The translations under genes and the position numbers were made by a program. The notes beneath the pieces are model-generated. The model was not told the DNA's origin. It searched no databases and saw nothing but the letters and a program-made list of their open reading frames with translations. From a bacterium (GTDB lineage: Bacteria; Verrucomicrobiota; Verrucomicrobiia; Limisphaerales; J093): a stretch of 47,853 nt of DNA. The stretch is from the NCBI GenBank assembly GCA_021823625.1, contig JAKANS010000021.1:1-47853 (forward strand), read 5' to 3'. This document shows, one piece after another, positions 32,796 to 43,756 of this stretch; position 1 is the stretch's first letter; each line of letters begins with the position of its first letter.

Positions 32796-35700
32796 TCAGG
32801 GACGGCCTGCATGGTTGGGAGCGGAGGCGGGTTGGCTTCCGAGATAGGCGAACAGGTCCGCGATTTGGGTCGCGGTGAGCGGCTCGATGAGACCTTCAGG
32901 CATGATCGAAACGGTCATCGGCCTTCGCTGGGCGATGTTCGACTTGGGGATGACCAGCGAAGTCCCGGCCGCGTTCCTGAGTGTGGCCGCGTTGGGGGTT
33001 TCATTCTCCAAGAATCCGGTGATGGTTTGTTCATCGTCATTGCCGGGCTCCTTCAGCGTGAGTTCCCAGCCCTGGAATTCCGGCAAGATCACCTCGCTCG
33101 GCTCGAGGATGGCGCGCAGGAGGTTGTCCCGGTTGCCCCGGTCGATGCCGGTGAGATCCGGGCCCACGTGTCCACCCTCGCCGAAGAGCGTGTGACAAGT
33201 GGCACAAAGTTGCGTGAAAAGGGCGCGGCCGGAGTCGTCCGGCTTGCCGCGAGTCCGGCCCAACATCGCCGCCAGCTCTTTGAACCGGTGCTGTTTCTCC
33301 TCCGAGGACGCGCCCCCTTTGCCCCAGAGGTTCCGGGCGTTGGCGCTGATGTCGGTATCCTTGGACCCGCGCAACGCGGCCACGACATCGAGGGGCACAT
33401 CGCGTGCGGCCAGTTTTTGCCGGGCCAGCGCATCCATCAGCAACCGTGCCCAGGAAGGCCGGCTGGCCAGGATGGTCAGGGCCTTGAGACGCAAGCCCTG
33501 GTCCATGGCCGGCCAGGCGTCCAGGATGGCGCTTCCGACGTTTTCCTGGCCGAAACGCTGCAGGGCTTCGATGGCCCCGGTGTGAAGGGCGGTCTGCTGA
33601 GGGTCCCGGAGCAACGCAAGCGCCGGTTCGATGGTGGCGGGCGCCCCGCTCTCGGCCAGCAGGCGCAACAGCTCCAGGCGCTGCGCCTGGGGCGCGCCGG
33701 CGTCACCGACCAAACTCACCGCCGCGCGGACCGCCTCTGCCCTTCCGAGGCGCAATCCCAGCAGGAGGAATTCAGAGTTGGTTCGATGCGTCTCCTCCAA
33801 TCGCGCGAGCTCGTCGGCGAGCGCCCCGGGAATGCTCTGCACGCGGTTTCCGGCCAGACCGCGGGTCATGCCGGCGATCAACTGCGTGACGGCGCGGGCG
33901 TTGGGGGCGAGCCGGAGCAGCCTGGCGCAAGCCTCGAATCCCGCCGACGTCCGGTCGAACGTGAAACGCTCCGCCAACCGCGCGATAATGGCCTTGCGGA
34001 AAAGAGGCGCTGACCACAAGGCGCGGTCTTCCAGCCAGGTGAAGACCTCTTTGGGATCGGCGCGCAGTTTGGCTTCGACGACCCACCACAGGAGCAGGGG
34101 AAGGTGCGGGTCATTCTCGTCCTCCGTCCGCGCGGCCAGATGGCGCACGATGGGTAACGCCAGCGGGGTCGGCAGGGTCCGTGCCGTGCAGGCAAGCTGG
34201 CTGCGAACCCGGGGGTGCGGTTCATCCCTCGCCAAGGCCGTGAGTCGCTCGCGAATGGGCGCGTCCAGCAGTCCTTCGTCGCCCACGAGGCGAATGGCCC
34301 ACTCCCGGACGAGGGGATCGGGATGGACGAGTTCCTGCGCGGCGAATTCGGCGTCGAACCCGCGGGTGGCGGTCGTCGCCCAAACGGTTTCGAGGGCCGG
34401 GAGGGCGGTGGGGTCTTTCGCCAGGCGCCGGATCTCGGGGGCGAGGGTTGGATCCCGGCGATCCCAGAGCAGCCGCATGGCCATTTGGCGCTGCCAGATG
34501 TTGGCGTGGCTCAGGAGAGGAAGGAGATCGGCCGACGAGCGTTGCGCGAGGTCGAAGGGTTTGAAGTGCGGGGTTCCGGTCGAAGCCAGCCTGTAAATGC
34601 GCCCGGTGCTCTTCTGGAGCGGCTTGCCTTCCGCGGTGACGTTCCAGGTCACGTTGTCCTCGTTCCAATCGGCGATATACACGGCGCCCTCGGGCCCGAT
34701 CTTGAGGTCGACCGGGCGAAAGCGACCCTCGGAGGAAGACAGGATGGGCCGAACCTCGCGGGCGGCGTAGGTGGAGCCGTCGGGAGTCAACTGACAGAGG
34801 TCGATGCGCCGTTGCAGGACGCGCGCGACCAGCATCTGATGCCGGTATTCCCGGGGCAAGGCGTTGGCCTCGTACACGATCATAGCCTGCGAGAGCTTGG
34901 CCTGGCTGCTTTGATCCTTCATCCCCTCGAACCATCCGAGCGCGTAGGGGTTGGTCAAGGGGCCGTGCTTGCCCCAGATCTTCCGGTAGAATCCGTGTGG
35001 CACATAGTGGACTCCGATGATGCCGCCGTTGCTCCCGGTGAACAGGTTGAAGGCGTTGTCGAAGGCGATGCCGAAGTTGTTGAAACCTCCTTCGGCGAAC
35101 AGTTCGAAACGGCGGGTCTCCGGGTGGTAACGCCAAATGCACTGGCCCTTGAAGGAGACGCCTTCCCGGTCGATGCCCGGCCGCCGGATGGTGGCGGTGC
35201 AGGTGGATCCCTGGCATCCGTAGAGCCAGCCGTCCGGCCCCCAGGTGAGGCTGTTGGCGACGGCGTGCAGGTCCTCGAGACCGAACCCCTCCAGATGCAC
35301 GACGGGATCGCCGTCGGGCACGTCATCGCGGTTCGCGTCGGGATAAAAAAGCAGGTAGGGCGGGTTCATGATCCACACGCCGCCCCGTCCGGGCAGGGCG
35401 GCGGTGCAGATGTTCAGGCCGGTGACGAAGTCGCGCACCTTCTCGAAATGTCCGTCGCCATGCCGGTCCTCAAAAATGGTGACCTTGTCGGCGCCGGGGA
35501 CATGGCGAGGTGGAGGGGGCGGAGGGAAATGGTCGTATTGCACCCGCCAGTATTCGTCGTGGCCGACGACGCTGAGGCCCGCGGGGAACGGGAATTGGAG
35601 GTATTGCACGACCCACATCCGCCCGCGTTCATCGAAAGTGAGATAGACGGGTTGGGCGAGGTCGGGCTCGCCGACGGCCAATTCGGCGCTCAGCCCGGGA

Positions 35701-35810
35701 TCGAGGGTGAAGGCGGAGACTGCTTGGGAGGGGGTTTCGGCGAGTCCAGCGCTCGCCAGTAACAATCCGAGGGCGGCGCAGGTAACGCCCGGCTTGGCGA
35801 CCGGATTCAC
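32796..35810 (-). CDS. PVC-type haem-binding CxxCH dehydrogenase-like protein
   Basis: A 1004-residue exported protein (signal AALGLLLASAGLA). Residues about 30-410 form the membrane-bound-dehydrogenase propeller typical of Planctomycetes/Verrucomicrobia (YLTFDERGRMWVVQYLQFP, LTWGPDGWLYGCQGSTC, VYIADWNEDNVTW). The middle (about 420-850) is HEAT-like helical repeats. The C-terminus is a monohaem cytochrome with LCATCHTLFGEGGHVGPDLTG. A distal VIPKSNIAQRRPMTVSIMPEG segment completes the PVC haem-binding module. Such proteins probably oxidise sugars or polyols in the periplasm. The start overlaps the isochorismatase-ThuA stop as ATGA, so the two products probably act together. Confidence 0.9.
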   Translation of the reverse strand: MNPVAKPGVTCAALGLLLASAGLAETPSQAVSAFTLDPGLSAELAVGEPDLAQPVYLTFDERGRMWVVQYLQFPFPAGLSVVGHDEYWRVQYDHFPPPPPPRHVPGADKVTIFEDRHGDGHFEKVRDFVTGLNICTAALPGRGGVWIMNPPYLLFYPDANRDDVPDGDPVVHLEGFGLEDLHAVANSLTWGPDGWLYGCQGSTCTATIRRPGIDREGVSFKGQCIWRYHPETRRFELFAEGGFNNFGIAFDNAFNLFTGSNGGIIGVHYVPHGFYRKIWGKHGPLTNPYALGWFEGMKDQSSQAKLSQAMIVYEANALPREYRHQMLVARVLQRRIDLCQLTPDGSTYAAREVRPILSSSEGRFRPVDLKIGPEGAVYIADWNEDNVTWNVTAEGKPLQKSTGRIYRLASTGTPHFKPFDLAQRSSADLLPLLSHANIWQRQMAMRLLWDRRDPTLAPEIRRLAKDPTALPALETVWATTATRGFDAEFAAQELVHPDPLVREWAIRLVGDEGLLDAPIRERLTALARDEPHPRVRSQLACTARTLPTPLALPIVRHLAARTEDENDPHLPLLLWWVVEAKLRADPKEVFTWLEDRALWSAPLFRKAIIARLAERFTFDRTSAGFEACARLLRLAPNARAVTQLIAGMTRGLAGNRVQSIPGALADELARLEETHRTNSEFLLLGLRLGRAEAVRAAVSLVGDAGAPQAQRLELLRLLAESGAPATIEPALALLRDPQQTALHTGAIEALQRFGQENVGSAILDAWPAMDQGLRLKALTILASRPSWARLLMDALARQKLAARDVPLDVVAALRGSKDTDISANARNLWGKGGASSEEKQHRFKELAAMLGRTRGKPDDSGRALFTQLCATCHTLFGEGGHVGPDLTGIDRGNRDNLLRAILEPSEVILPEFQGWELTLKEPGNDDEQTITGFLENETPNAATLRNAAGTSLVIPKSNIAQRRPMTVSIMPEGLIEPLTATQIADLFAYLGSQPASAPNHAGRP

Positions 35811-37459
35811 GGCTGGCTGGAGGTCGGCTGCAGCGCCCAGCGCACACCGTTTGCGAGCAGTTCCTGGAAGGCTTTGACCTCAAAATCGTCGGGGTGTCCA
35901 AGGGAGGTGTAAAACACCCGACCGCCGTTGTGGCTGTGAGTCCAGGCGACGGGTTCCTCCGGCTTCGCGTTGGACCAGCGGCCTTTTAGGAGCACGGTGG
36001 CGCCCGGCTCCAGGGGATTGACTCGATAGATCCAGGACTTCGTGTGAAAGGCCAGGCCGGCGATTCCGCGCAGGATGGGGTGGTCGGACGCCTCGTTCAC
36101 CGGCCAGACGTCGCTTCCTGTCGCGCGCGCCTCCGGGTCGTAATAGTTGTAGTGGCATCCCAGCACCTCCTGGTCGAAGTCCCGCCAGACCACCAAGCCT
36201 TCACCCGCGCGTTTGATTCCCGCTCCTTCCGCAAAGGGGGCGGCGCTCACCCGGAGCGCCACGAGGGGTTTGCCGGCGCGAAGCCAGCGCTCGAGGCGAT
36301 CCATGACCGGCACGGTGTAAAAGTGCCTGCGCACGCTGAGCACGACAAGGTCGGCGTCATAGAGGGCTTCGCTGCCGGGCAATTCGCTCCGATGCGCGGG
36401 GTCCGCTTGCAGGAACACGCAGCGGAACTCGGGTTCGAGCCGGCGCCGGGCGAAATCCGGCAACGTCCGCTCGGTCGAGTATTCGTCATCACCGATGACG
36501 AACACGATCGTCCGGCGATGGTCGTTTCCGGCCGGCAGCATCCCGGCGTCTCCGAGAAGTTGATGGCTCTCGATGGACGGGGCCACGTGTTGTTCGAGGA
36601 ACCGCTGCACGAGGGCCGAGCCCTTGGCCGGGGTAAAGTTGGGGTCGGGCACCTTGCGCGCCGGGTCGAAGCCGTTCGCCATGATCGATTCAACCAGGTC
36701 GCGGACGAAAATCGTCCGCAGCCCGTGCGCGCGCATCGCAATCATGCCCATGCTGCGGTAGCACACGCACATGTTGCTGGCCACGCCGAGGTAAATCAGG
36801 GTGTTGATGCCTCGCTCCTGGCAGAGATTGAGCAACTCGCGGCCCTGGTTGCAGTCCGCTATCAAATCGTTCGCGGCGATGACGAGTCCGGCGTGCTGTC
36901 GTGACCAGACCTTGCGGCTCTTGCAGGGCTGGTCGGGGCCGCACTCGCAGTAGTCGCCTTGGGGAACCTGGGGTGGGCTGAATGCAACCAGGGCCGGCTC
37001 GGGATGGTTGGGCACGGCCACCATGGCCTTCCGTTGCGGTTCGTCCCGGTAGAAATCGACCACGTCCGAGGGCGCCCAGACCACTTGGAGGCCGAGCTTG
37101 CGGGCGGCGTCCAGGGTTGCGTTCATGCGCGGCACCAACCCCGCCACGCGCTCGGTATAGGTTTTGCACCAATGTCGATCCCACATGTCAATCACCACCA
37201 CGGCGGTCTTGTGTGGATCGACGCGCACATCCTCCCATTGGAGCCGCTCGGTCTGCGGAGCCCGGGATTGGAGTCGGAGATTGAAAGGGCCGGGTTCAAC
37301 CGGAAGGGGGGCGGCGTGAAATTGACCCGCCAGGAGGAGAACCAGGAGCGCTCGCGTACCCGAAGGCAATGCCTGGCGGAAGAATCCGGCGGACGGGGAG
37401 AAGGCCAGGGCCCGTGCGCCGAACGGGCCGGGCCTTGCGTGGGGTGGATTGGGTCGCAT
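35807..37459 (-). CDS. Isochorismatase-like hydrolase fused to a ThuA-like domain
   Basis: 550 residues with an N-terminal export signal (ALLVLLLAGQFHA). Domain 1 (about 60-290) is an isochorismatase/cysteine-hydrolase fold: catalytic Asp in VVVIDMWDRHW and nucleophile Cys in GVASNMCVCYRSMGM; it also has a Cys-rich insert (YCECGPDQPCKSR). Domain 2 (about 310-550) is ThuA-like, with TIVFVIGDDEYSTERTLPDF, DADLVVLSVRR and RVFYTSLGHPDDF. ThuA proteins belong to a glutamine-amidotransferase-like fold tied to sugar use. Export makes this different from the cytosolic enzymes. The ATG at 37459 was chosen just before the signal. It overlaps the PVC CxxCH gene, implying a common role in periplasmic carbohydrate conversion. 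Confidence 0.85.
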   Translation of the reverse strand: MRPNPPHARPGPFGARALAFSPSAGFFRQALPSGTRALLVLLLAGQFHAAPLPVEPGPFNLRLQSRAPQTERLQWEDVRVDPHKTAVVVIDMWDRHWCKTYTERVAGLVPRMNATLDAARKLGLQVVWAPSDVVDFYRDEPQRKAMVAVPNHPEPALVAFSPPQVPQGDYCECGPDQPCKSRKVWSRQHAGLVIAANDLIADCNQGRELLNLCQERGINTLIYLGVASNMCVCYRSMGMIAMRAHGLRTIFVRDLVESIMANGFDPARKVPDPNFTPAKGSALVQRFLEQHVAPSIESHQLLGDAGMLPAGNDHRRTIVFVIGDDEYSTERTLPDFARRRLEPEFRCVFLQADPAHRSELPGSEALYDADLVVLSVRRHFYTVPVMDRLERWLRAGKPLVALRVSAAPFAEGAGIKRAGEGLVVWRDFDQEVLGCHYNYYDPEARATGSDVWPVNEASDHPILRGIAGLAFHTKSWIYRVNPLEPGATVLLKGRWSNAKPEEPVAWTHSHNGGRVFYTSLGHPDDFEVKAFQELLANGVRWALQPTSSQP

Positions 37460-37487
37460 AAGGATCGGGCGGCGGACAACGGGCGTC

Positions 37488-38411
37488 TTACGGAGCGCCG
37501 GTCGCCGACGAGGGGGCGGGTGTTTTCCAGGCGGGGGCCAGGAGGGTCTCCAGGTAGGCACGGCTGCGCCTGGCTTGCTCCCAGGTTTCGCACTCCACCG
37601 AGAGGACACCCCGATAGTTGGCCGAGGCGAGGGCTTCGACCACCCCGGGCACGTCGACCGTGCCGTCGCCGACGGCGACACCCACCCGGGTTCCGGTCAC
37701 CCGGCCGCGCTGGGCCAGTTGGGACTCGGGGATGTCCTTCAAATGCACATGGACAACTCGATCGGCGGTGCTTTTGAGAAAAGCGACCGGATCGTTGCCG
37801 GCGAGGAAGAAGTTCCCGGTGTCGAAGTTGAGCCCGAGTTCGTCCGGACCGAAGCGTTGCAGGAGTCTGGCCAGGTATTCGGGCCGGACGGTCAGGGCGT
37901 TGTGCAGCTCGATCGCGAACCGGACCCCGCGGGCCCGAGCGTGCGCGAGAATCGGTTCGAGCGTGAAGCTGAGGACGTCGAAGGCCCGGTCCAGGGACAT
38001 CCACTCGAGGGCCACGGGACCTTCATCCGACATCACGACGGGACATTCGAGCTGGGCCGCAAAATCGAGAACCCGGGTCAATTGGGGCACGGCGATCTGC
38101 GGGAGGAGCAACGAACTATGGGCGTCGAACGCCGAGAAGCGAAGTCCCGCCGCGCGCATCAGGCGCCGCGTCGCCGCCGCATCCGTGTGTTGGGGATCGA
38201 GGTGGTGGAAGGGGCTGTGGGTGCGGACCGTTTGGTGGCTGTTCAGTTCAAGCTCGACCCCCGAGTAAACAAAGGGCTCGACGAACCCGAACCCGGCGGC
38301 GGAGGCCTGGGCGATCGCCTGGTCGAAGGTCTCGCCCCGGGCGCGACTGCATTCGAGGCCAATGCCGCAGTGCATGGGCAGGGAGCCGGTTGCTTGGACA
38401 GGGTGCTGCAT
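37488..38411 (-). CDS. Sugar phosphate isomerase/epimerase-like TIM-barrel protein
   Basis: A 307-residue protein of the xylose-isomerase-like TIM-barrel family. Recognisable pieces are AIAQASAAGFGFVEPFVYSG, RGVRFAIELHNAL, LGLNFDTGNFFLAGNDP, RVVHVHLKDIPESQ and VGVAVGDGTVDVPGVVEAL, giving the usual His/Asp/Glu metal ligands. No signal peptide. ATG at 38411 was chosen because the fold begins at MHCGIGLECS shortly after. In PVC genomes such proteins often accompany ThuA-like and CxxCH dehydrogenase-like genes in oxidation or epimerisation of sugars; the order here fits. The stop is 28 bases before the fusion gene's start. Confidence 0.85.
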   Translation of the reverse strand: MQHPVQATGSLPMHCGIGLECSRARGETFDQAIAQASAAGFGFVEPFVYSGVELELNSHQTVRTHSPFHHLDPQHTDAAATRRLMRAAGLRFSAFDAHSSLLLPQIAVPQLTRVLDFAAQLECPVVMSDEGPVALEWMSLDRAFDVLSFTLEPILAHARARGVRFAIELHNALTVRPEYLARLLQRFGPDELGLNFDTGNFFLAGNDPVAFLKSTADRVVHVHLKDIPESQLAQRGRVTGTRVGVAVGDGTVDVPGVVEALASANYRGVLSVECETWEQARRSRAYLETLLAPAWKTPAPSSATGAP

Positions 38412-38806
38412 GCGATAATTTGTTGGCGGTCTCCAGTTGCACAGGTCCTCAGGTCCCGACCGCCATCGGTTTGCGATGGGAAAGCCCAGCGAGGCGCGGC
38501 CTCTGACCCGATCCGGTCCCTCGCCCCAGGCAACGCTGCGCCGCCGTCCGGGCCCCACGCTCCACGCCTCGCTCTGCAGACTCCTTGCCAGAAGGGGAGG
38601 GCGGGGCCAAGCGGTGAATCAATCTGAACAAGTTCTGGGCGGCAAGGATTCCCGGGCTGACGCACTCGCGGTTTCGCATTCGAGCCCGCATAGGGGACAT
38701 TCGTTGTCGGACCGGCTTCAGGTTCACAAATAGTGTGAAATAGGCGGGCCAGGCGCAAGGTAGGGCTGACGAAGCCGAGCGGACCCGGTTGCTCGAGCCG
38801 GGGAAC
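38412..38806. other. Intergenic region upstream of the isomerase-like gene
   Basis: About 395 bases with no gene found. It should contain the promoter of the isomerase/ThuA/CxxCH operon and the end of the pilin-like transcript. A weak hairpin, CCCGG and CCGGG around TTGCTCGAG, lies near 38785-38803. Open frames here lack family features. Confidence 0.4.
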
Positions 38807-39580
38807 CTACCAGTAAACATACGACGGATTGGGAGCGTACTTGCTGGAGGTATCCCCATCGGGAACGTAGGTGGAATCGATCCCGGGAGAATACTTTGGC
38901 TCGAACTCCTTTGGGAATCGGTAGAACTCGCAGTGCCCGTCACCGAAGAGCATGTTGCTTCGACGCTGGCCGCGATAGCTATGCCACGCGGACTTCCGGC
39001 TGTTGAGGTCGCGGTTCGAATGAAATGAGCTGTCGCCCTGAATGATCTTGTTGACCGGACTGAGGGCGATCATGGCGGTGGTGATCGGCTGAGCCGACGG
39101 ATCGCCGACTTGGGCGGTCACGTGCCTGATCCTGAAGGTATTGAGGTGATGCTGCGTTCGATAGCTGTTCCCGTAGGCTTCCCAGGAGGTCTTGATCCTG
39201 GGCTGCTCGGTGTCGCCTTGATCGCTGGGGCAGCGAAACACCTGGAGGTTCTGGGTGTAACGGTTCAAAGGACGATTCGTCGGGTCGGCCGCCCCGCCGT
39301 GGTGATCGAACACGATGCCACGCTGGCCGCCATGGGCGTTCCAGCCTTCGGTTCGCGGATACACTTCCTGATTGTCGTCCGCGTACATCTGGAATGCCAG
39401 GGCGATCTGGTGCGAGTTGCTGATGCACTGGGCCGCCCGGGCCTTTTCTTTGGCCCGGGCGAGCGCCGGCAACAACAGGGAGGCCAGAATCGCGATGATG
39501 GCGATGACCACCAGCAGTTCAATCAGGGTAAAACCCGGCTTCAGTTCAGCCGCCTTGAGCATGTCACGTTTCATTTTCAT
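38807..39580 (-). CDS. Pilin-like prepilin-type N-methylation protein (Verrucomicrobia type)
   Basis: A 257-residue protein with a type IV prepilin/pseudopilin signal: [12 protein letters not shown] with cleavage expected between Gly16 and Phe17 and the conserved Glu21. A hydrophobic helix follows ([18 protein letters not shown]). The sequence [21 protein letters not shown] and the C-terminal [15 protein letters not shown] match the H-X9-DG-like pilin proteins massively expanded in Planctomycetes/Verrucomicrobia. They are exported and processed by a prepilin peptidase; most have no known role. Start 39580 versus 39574 cannot be decided, as neither has a clear ribosome site. It lies downstream of the LamG gene. 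Confidence 0.9.
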   Translation of the reverse strand: MKMKRDMLKAAELKPGFTLIELLVVIAIIAILASLLLPALARAKEKARAAQCISNSHQIALAFQMYADDNQEVYPRTEGWNAHGGQRGIVFDHHGGAADPTNRPLNRYTQNLQVFRCPSDQGDTEQPRIKTSWEAYGNSYRTQHHLNTFRIRHVTAQVGDPSAQPITTAMIALSPVNKIIQGDSSFHSNRDLNSRKSAWHSYRGQRRSNMLFGDGHCEFYRFPKEFEPKYSPGIDSTYVPDGDTSSKYAPNPSYVYW

Positions 39581-39630
39581 AAACCGTCGATGGGGTGCGT
39601 TTGTATCGTGTGGGGCTGGTTTCCTCCCCG

Positions 39631-39659
39631 CGAGCCGGCCCCATCGAAGGGCCGGCTCG
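39631..39659 (-). terminator. Strong hairpin after the LamG gene
   Basis: An 11-base perfect stem (CGAGCCGGCCC and GGGCCGGCTCG) with a seven-base loop CATCGAA lies between the LamG stop and the pilin-like start. No T-tract follows on either strand, so it may slow or protect transcripts rather than terminate intrinsically. Confidence 0.5.
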
Positions 39660-39722
39660 ATTCGGTTCATGGTCCCGATGAGCGTTGGCATGGCTGAGGT
39701 CAAGGCGCTCGATGGTGCGTTT

Positions 39723-42700
39723 TCAGGGGTTGGCCTGGCGCAGCCGAAAGAACGCGCGCTGATTGGCGGGATCGACCGTTCGCGGACTGGTCGCCTCGGG
39801 AACATCGGACCACTCGCCCGTCACTTCCGAAGCAGATTGAAGCACCCCGCCGTTCCAGGTGAGCAGCAACCCGGTGCCCTCGCGAGCGGCCGTGAGCCGG
39901 AGCTCGGGGGAGACCGACGACAGGCCGGACAGGTAGTGCGCGGCAATGCGATCGGCGCCCAGCGCGCGCTTGTGAACCATCACTTCATCGAGGCGGCAAT
40001 TGACAGCCTGGGCGGCGTCCGCGCCGCGGGCGCCGATGCGGAGCCGGTTCGCGGCGGTGACCCCGGACTGCGAGATGGCCACGGATTTGGCGAGCAACCC
40101 GTCCACGTAGAGGCGGACTTGTTGCGCGGTGGGATCCTGAACCGCCGCCACGTGATGCCAATCCGTCCCGTTCACTGTGATGGCATCGGAGGTCAGATCG
40201 TGGACCAGGCCCTGGGCGATGAACCGAAGGGCGTTGCCATTGAAGCCGAGCAGGTAGTCCAGGGCGGTGTTGTTGTCGTCCTTGCCCAGGATCCAGCCGG
40301 TCCCGGCATCGGGCTGAAGCCAAGCCTCGATCGTCCACGCCGTCATGCCCGAATCGAAGGCCCCGGGATTCTGGACGTTCACATGTCCGCCGAAGAAGTT
40401 GGCGGAACCGTCGGGGACTCCGGGAATGCCCGGGGCGAGCGCCACGCCCCCTTCGTATTCACCCGGGTGTTGGCCGGTGCCCCGGTCGGCGGCCAGGTGA
40501 ACCGGCTTGGAGGGCGCGTCTCCCAGACGCCACCAGGCCACCGGGCTGTCCGCGGCCACGACGGCTGGATAACCGCCGCCGGCGGCGCTTCCGGCGGTGT
40601 AATGGGCCAGCACCCGCGTCGCGCTGAGGGCGGAGCGATAAAGGGCGACCTCGTCGAGCCGCGAGTCGGCCGCTTGGCCGGCATCCTGCCCGCGCGCCCC
40701 GAGGCGCAAGGGGCCGGCGGCGAGCACGCCTTGGTCCGCGATCGGGGTCGAGGCGGCCGAAACTCCGTCCACATACAGCGTGAAAACTCCCGCCGCCGGA
40801 TCTTGCACAGCGACGACGTGATACCACTTCTGTCCGTCGAAGACTTGCGGGGCGCTGCTGAGATCATGGACCAATCCCTGGGCCAGGAACCGGAACTTGT
40901 TGCCATTGAACCCGAGCAGGTAATCCAGGTTCACGTTGTTGTCGTCCTTGCCCAGAATCCAACCCACCCCCGCGTCGGGTTGCACCCAGACTTCGATCGT
41001 GAACGCTCCACCCGCCCCGTCGAAGAAGGCCGGCTCGGGCATGTCCACGTGCGCTCCGCTGAAGTCGGCGGCCAGGTCGCCTCCGCCACCCGGGATGCCC
41101 GGAGCCGAAAAGACGTTGGCCGGGTAAGCGCCATCATGCTTGGACGCGGTGTTGTCCGCGACCGGATTGATCACCTGGACGGGAAGGTCGCCGAGGCGCC
41201 ACCAGCCGAACGGCAGATCAGCCTGGACGGCGGCGGCGTAAGCGGTGCCGCCCAGGCCGGCATTGTAATGGGCCAGAATCCGGTCGGGCGCGAGCACCGC
41301 CTTGTAAATGGCCACCTCATCGATGTGACCGTCCACGTTCTGGTTCGCGTCGGAGCCGCGGGCGCCGATTCTGAGCTTGTTCATGGCCGTCACGCCCGTT
41401 TGCGTCCGCGGCACGCTGGCGGCCAGCTCGCCGTTGACGTAGAGCCGCACTTCGGCCGTGCCCGGATCTTGCACGCCGACGAGGTGAAACCAGGTCTGGC
41501 CATCGATGCCTCGGGGTCCCGCGGCATCCTGGACGTCATGCGTCAGGCCTTGGGTGATGAAGCGGAAGGTCCCGTCCGGATTCATCCCGAGCAGGTAGTC
41601 CAAGGAGGTGTTGTCGTCGTCTTTCCCCACGAACCACCGGTAGTTCCCGGCCTTGTCCGGCTGAACCCAGGCCTCGACGGTCAAGGCCTCTCCACCGGAA
41701 TTGAAGGCCGCGGCCTGGTCCACGTCCACGTGGCCGCCCGCAAAATCGCCGGCGCCATCCTCGCAGCCCGCGATGCCCGTTGCGGCATAGGCGGCTCCCG
41801 CGATGGTCCCATCGTTTCCGCCGCTACCGCTGTCCTGAACTCTCGCTTCGACCAGGGGCGGAGCATCGGCCAGGCTCCACCAAGCGAACGGCGCGTCGGC
41901 ACCGGCCTCCGAGGCGAACGAACCCACCGGGGGAACCACCATCAAAGTGGCCTCACTGCTGAGCGCCTGGATGCCGCCCGGGAGACTCACCAACACCGTG
42001 TAGACACCGGCATCCCCGGCTGTGGCGGGGTCGATGGAGAACTGCGCCCCGGTCGCTCCCGGAACGTTCTCGCCGTTCTTTTTCCACTGGTAGGTTGGCG
42101 TGACAGCGGTGCCGGTGGCGTTCGCCTGCACGGCCAGGGTCGCCTGACCGCCCACGACGGCCAATTGCGACCGGGGTTGGGCCACGATGACCAGGGTCAC
42201 GTTCGTCGAGTAAATGCCGGACCGGAAATGGGCCTGGATTCGCGTCGGCGTCAGGGCCTTTCGGTAAATAGCCACTTCGTCGAGGCGTCCATCCACGGCC
42301 TGGGCGGCGTCGGAGCCTCGAGCGCCAATCCGCAGCGGTTGCGTGGCCAACACGCCGGTGATGGCGCTCAGAGGTTTGCTGACGGCGAGTTCGCCGTTCA
42401 CGAACAGACTGAAAGTACCCGCCGCGGTGTCCTGCCGCCCGACCAGGTGGTACCAGGTGGTTCCGTCGAACGGCAGGGCGTTCGTGGTGGCGGCGTCATT
42501 GCTCAGCGCTTGCGTCATGACACGAAAATGTGCGTCCGCGCTGTGGCCCAGCAGGAAATCGAGCGCCTCGTTGCTGTCGTCCTTGCCCAGAATCCAACGG
42601 AACGCTCCCGCCGTGTCGGGCTGAAACCAGGCTTCGATCGTCAGGTCCGAACCTCCGGAGTCGAAGGCCCCCTGGTCGTCGACGTCGATATGGCCGCCGG

Positions 42701-43655
42701 CGAAATCCGCCCCGCCGTCCGGGGCTCCCGGAATTCCCGCCGCTTTCGCCACGCTGCCCTGGAAGACACCGTCCTTCTTGGCACTGCCCGAATCCGCCGC
42801 GACGTGAACCACCGGCGGCGGAGCGTCGCCCAAGCGCCACCAGCCAAAGGGCGCATCGGCCGTGACCGCTCCGGCGTAGTCGCCGCCCTCGACCAACCCC
42901 GCCTGATAATGGGCTGCGATGCGTGCGTCGCTCAGGACAACTTTGTAGAAGGCGACTTCGTCGATGCGTCCGCGAGTGTTCTGGGTGGCCGATTGGCCGC
43001 GAGCGCCGATGCGGAGCGGGTTCGAGGAGGTTATGCCGGTCTTCGTGATCGGCAGATTGCCCACCTTCGTCCCGTTCACGTAGAGCCGAATCTCCTGCGT
43101 GGCCGGGTCCTGCACCGCCACCAGGTGATACCAGGTGACGCCGTCGGGGACACTGGGCGCGGAGTCGGTCAGGTCGTTGGCCAGGCCCTGCGTGATAAAT
43201 CGCCAGGTGCCGTCCGTATTCATCCCCAGCAGATAGTCGAGGCTGGTGTTGTCGGTGTCCTTGGCCACGCCCCACCGGAACGCCCCCGCCACCTCCGGTT
43301 GGACCCACGCCTCGATGGTCAAGGCACCTCCGCCCGCATCGAAAGCGAGCGGATTGTCGATGTCAACGTGGCCGCCCGCGAAGTCCGCCGCGCCATCCGG
43401 GGCGCCAGGGATGCCTGGCGCGGGATGAACGTCCGCGGAGTAGGTTCCACCGTTGTTGCCCGGGCCGGAATCCGCCGCCCGGTTGCTGGTGGCCAGGGGT
43501 GCGTCGCCCAGGCGCCACCAGCCGTCGGGGGCATCGGCCGCGATTTCCTCGGCGTAGGGGCGGATGGGCTCTTGGGCTCGGACCAGCGAGGCGGCCAGCG
43601 CGAGCAGTATAAGAGATGCGATCAGTAGCCTGCAGGTGTTCATATTGCGCAGCAT
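39723..43655 (-). CDS. Exported protein with five LamG modules and an Ig-like domain
   Basis: About 1310 residues with a signal peptide ([18 protein letters not shown]). Five LamG/concanavalin-like modules of about 220 residues each begin [40 protein letters not shown] and [10 protein letters not shown]. Each contains the pattern FAGGHVD...LTIEAWVQP...LDYLLG...LYVNG...LRIGARG. An Ig-like domain ([30 protein letters not shown]) sits between modules two and three. The C-terminus ends FFRLRQANP, a common ending of Verrucomicrobia surface proteins. ATG at 43655 has GAGAG upstream; 43643 is the alternative. Probably a surface or matrix adhesin or glycan binder. The repeats create long antisense open frames that are not genes. 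Confidence 0.9.
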   Translation of the reverse strand: MLRNMNTCRLLIASLILLALAASLVRAQEPIRPYAEEIAADAPDGWWRLGDAPLATSNRAADSGPGNNGGTYSADVHPAPGIPGAPDGAADFAGGHVDIDNPLAFDAGGGALTIEAWVQPEVAGAFRWGVAKDTDNTSLDYLLGMNTDGTWRFITQGLANDLTDSAPSVPDGVTWYHLVAVQDPATQEIRLYVNGTKVGNLPITKTGITSSNPLRIGARGQSATQNTRGRIDEVAFYKVVLSDARIAAHYQAGLVEGGDYAGAVTADAPFGWWRLGDAPPPVVHVAADSGSAKKDGVFQGSVAKAAGIPGAPDGGADFAGGHIDVDDQGAFDSGGSDLTIEAWFQPDTAGAFRWILGKDDSNEALDFLLGHSADAHFRVMTQALSNDAATTNALPFDGTTWYHLVGRQDTAAGTFSLFVNGELAVSKPLSAITGVLATQPLRIGARGSDAAQAVDGRLDEVAIYRKALTPTRIQAHFRSGIYSTNVTLVIVAQPRSQLAVVGGQATLAVQANATGTAVTPTYQWKKNGENVPGATGAQFSIDPATAGDAGVYTVLVSLPGGIQALSSEATLMVVPPVGSFASEAGADAPFAWWSLADAPPLVEARVQDSGSGGNDGTIAGAAYAATGIAGCEDGAGDFAGGHVDVDQAAAFNSGGEALTVEAWVQPDKAGNYRWFVGKDDDNTSLDYLLGMNPDGTFRFITQGLTHDVQDAAGPRGIDGQTWFHLVGVQDPGTAEVRLYVNGELAASVPRTQTGVTAMNKLRIGARGSDANQNVDGHIDEVAIYKAVLAPDRILAHYNAGLGGTAYAAAVQADLPFGWWRLGDLPVQVINPVADNTASKHDGAYPANVFSAPGIPGGGGDLAADFSGAHVDMPEPAFFDGAGGAFTIEVWVQPDAGVGWILGKDDNNVNLDYLLGFNGNKFRFLAQGLVHDLSSAPQVFDGQKWYHVVAVQDPAAGVFTLYVDGVSAASTPIADQGVLAAGPLRLGARGQDAGQAADSRLDEVALYRSALSATRVLAHYTAGSAAGGGYPAVVAADSPVAWWRLGDAPSKPVHLAADRGTGQHPGEYEGGVALAPGIPGVPDGSANFFGGHVNVQNPGAFDSGMTAWTIEAWLQPDAGTGWILGKDDNNTALDYLLGFNGNALRFIAQGLVHDLTSDAITVNGTDWHHVAAVQDPTAQQVRLYVDGLLAKSVAISQSGVTAANRLRIGARGADAAQAVNCRLDEVMVHKRALGADRIAAHYLSGLSSVSPELRLTAAREGTGLLLTWNGGVLQSASEVTGEWSDVPEATSPRTVDPANQRAFFRLRQANP

Positions 43656-43756
43656 CAAACCACTCTCGAGCCGCCGCGTCTTCCCGCTTTGGGCAATCTG
43701 CATTCACATTTCGGGCAATGAACCTTATTAGGCTCGAGCATTTCCATAAATAATGT

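Noticed and set aside
39372..43628. A 1418-codon open frame on the plus strand opposite the LamG gene
   Set aside because: It is antisense to five repeated LamG modules; the translation shows only repeated low-complexity sequence forced by the opposite strand and no family.
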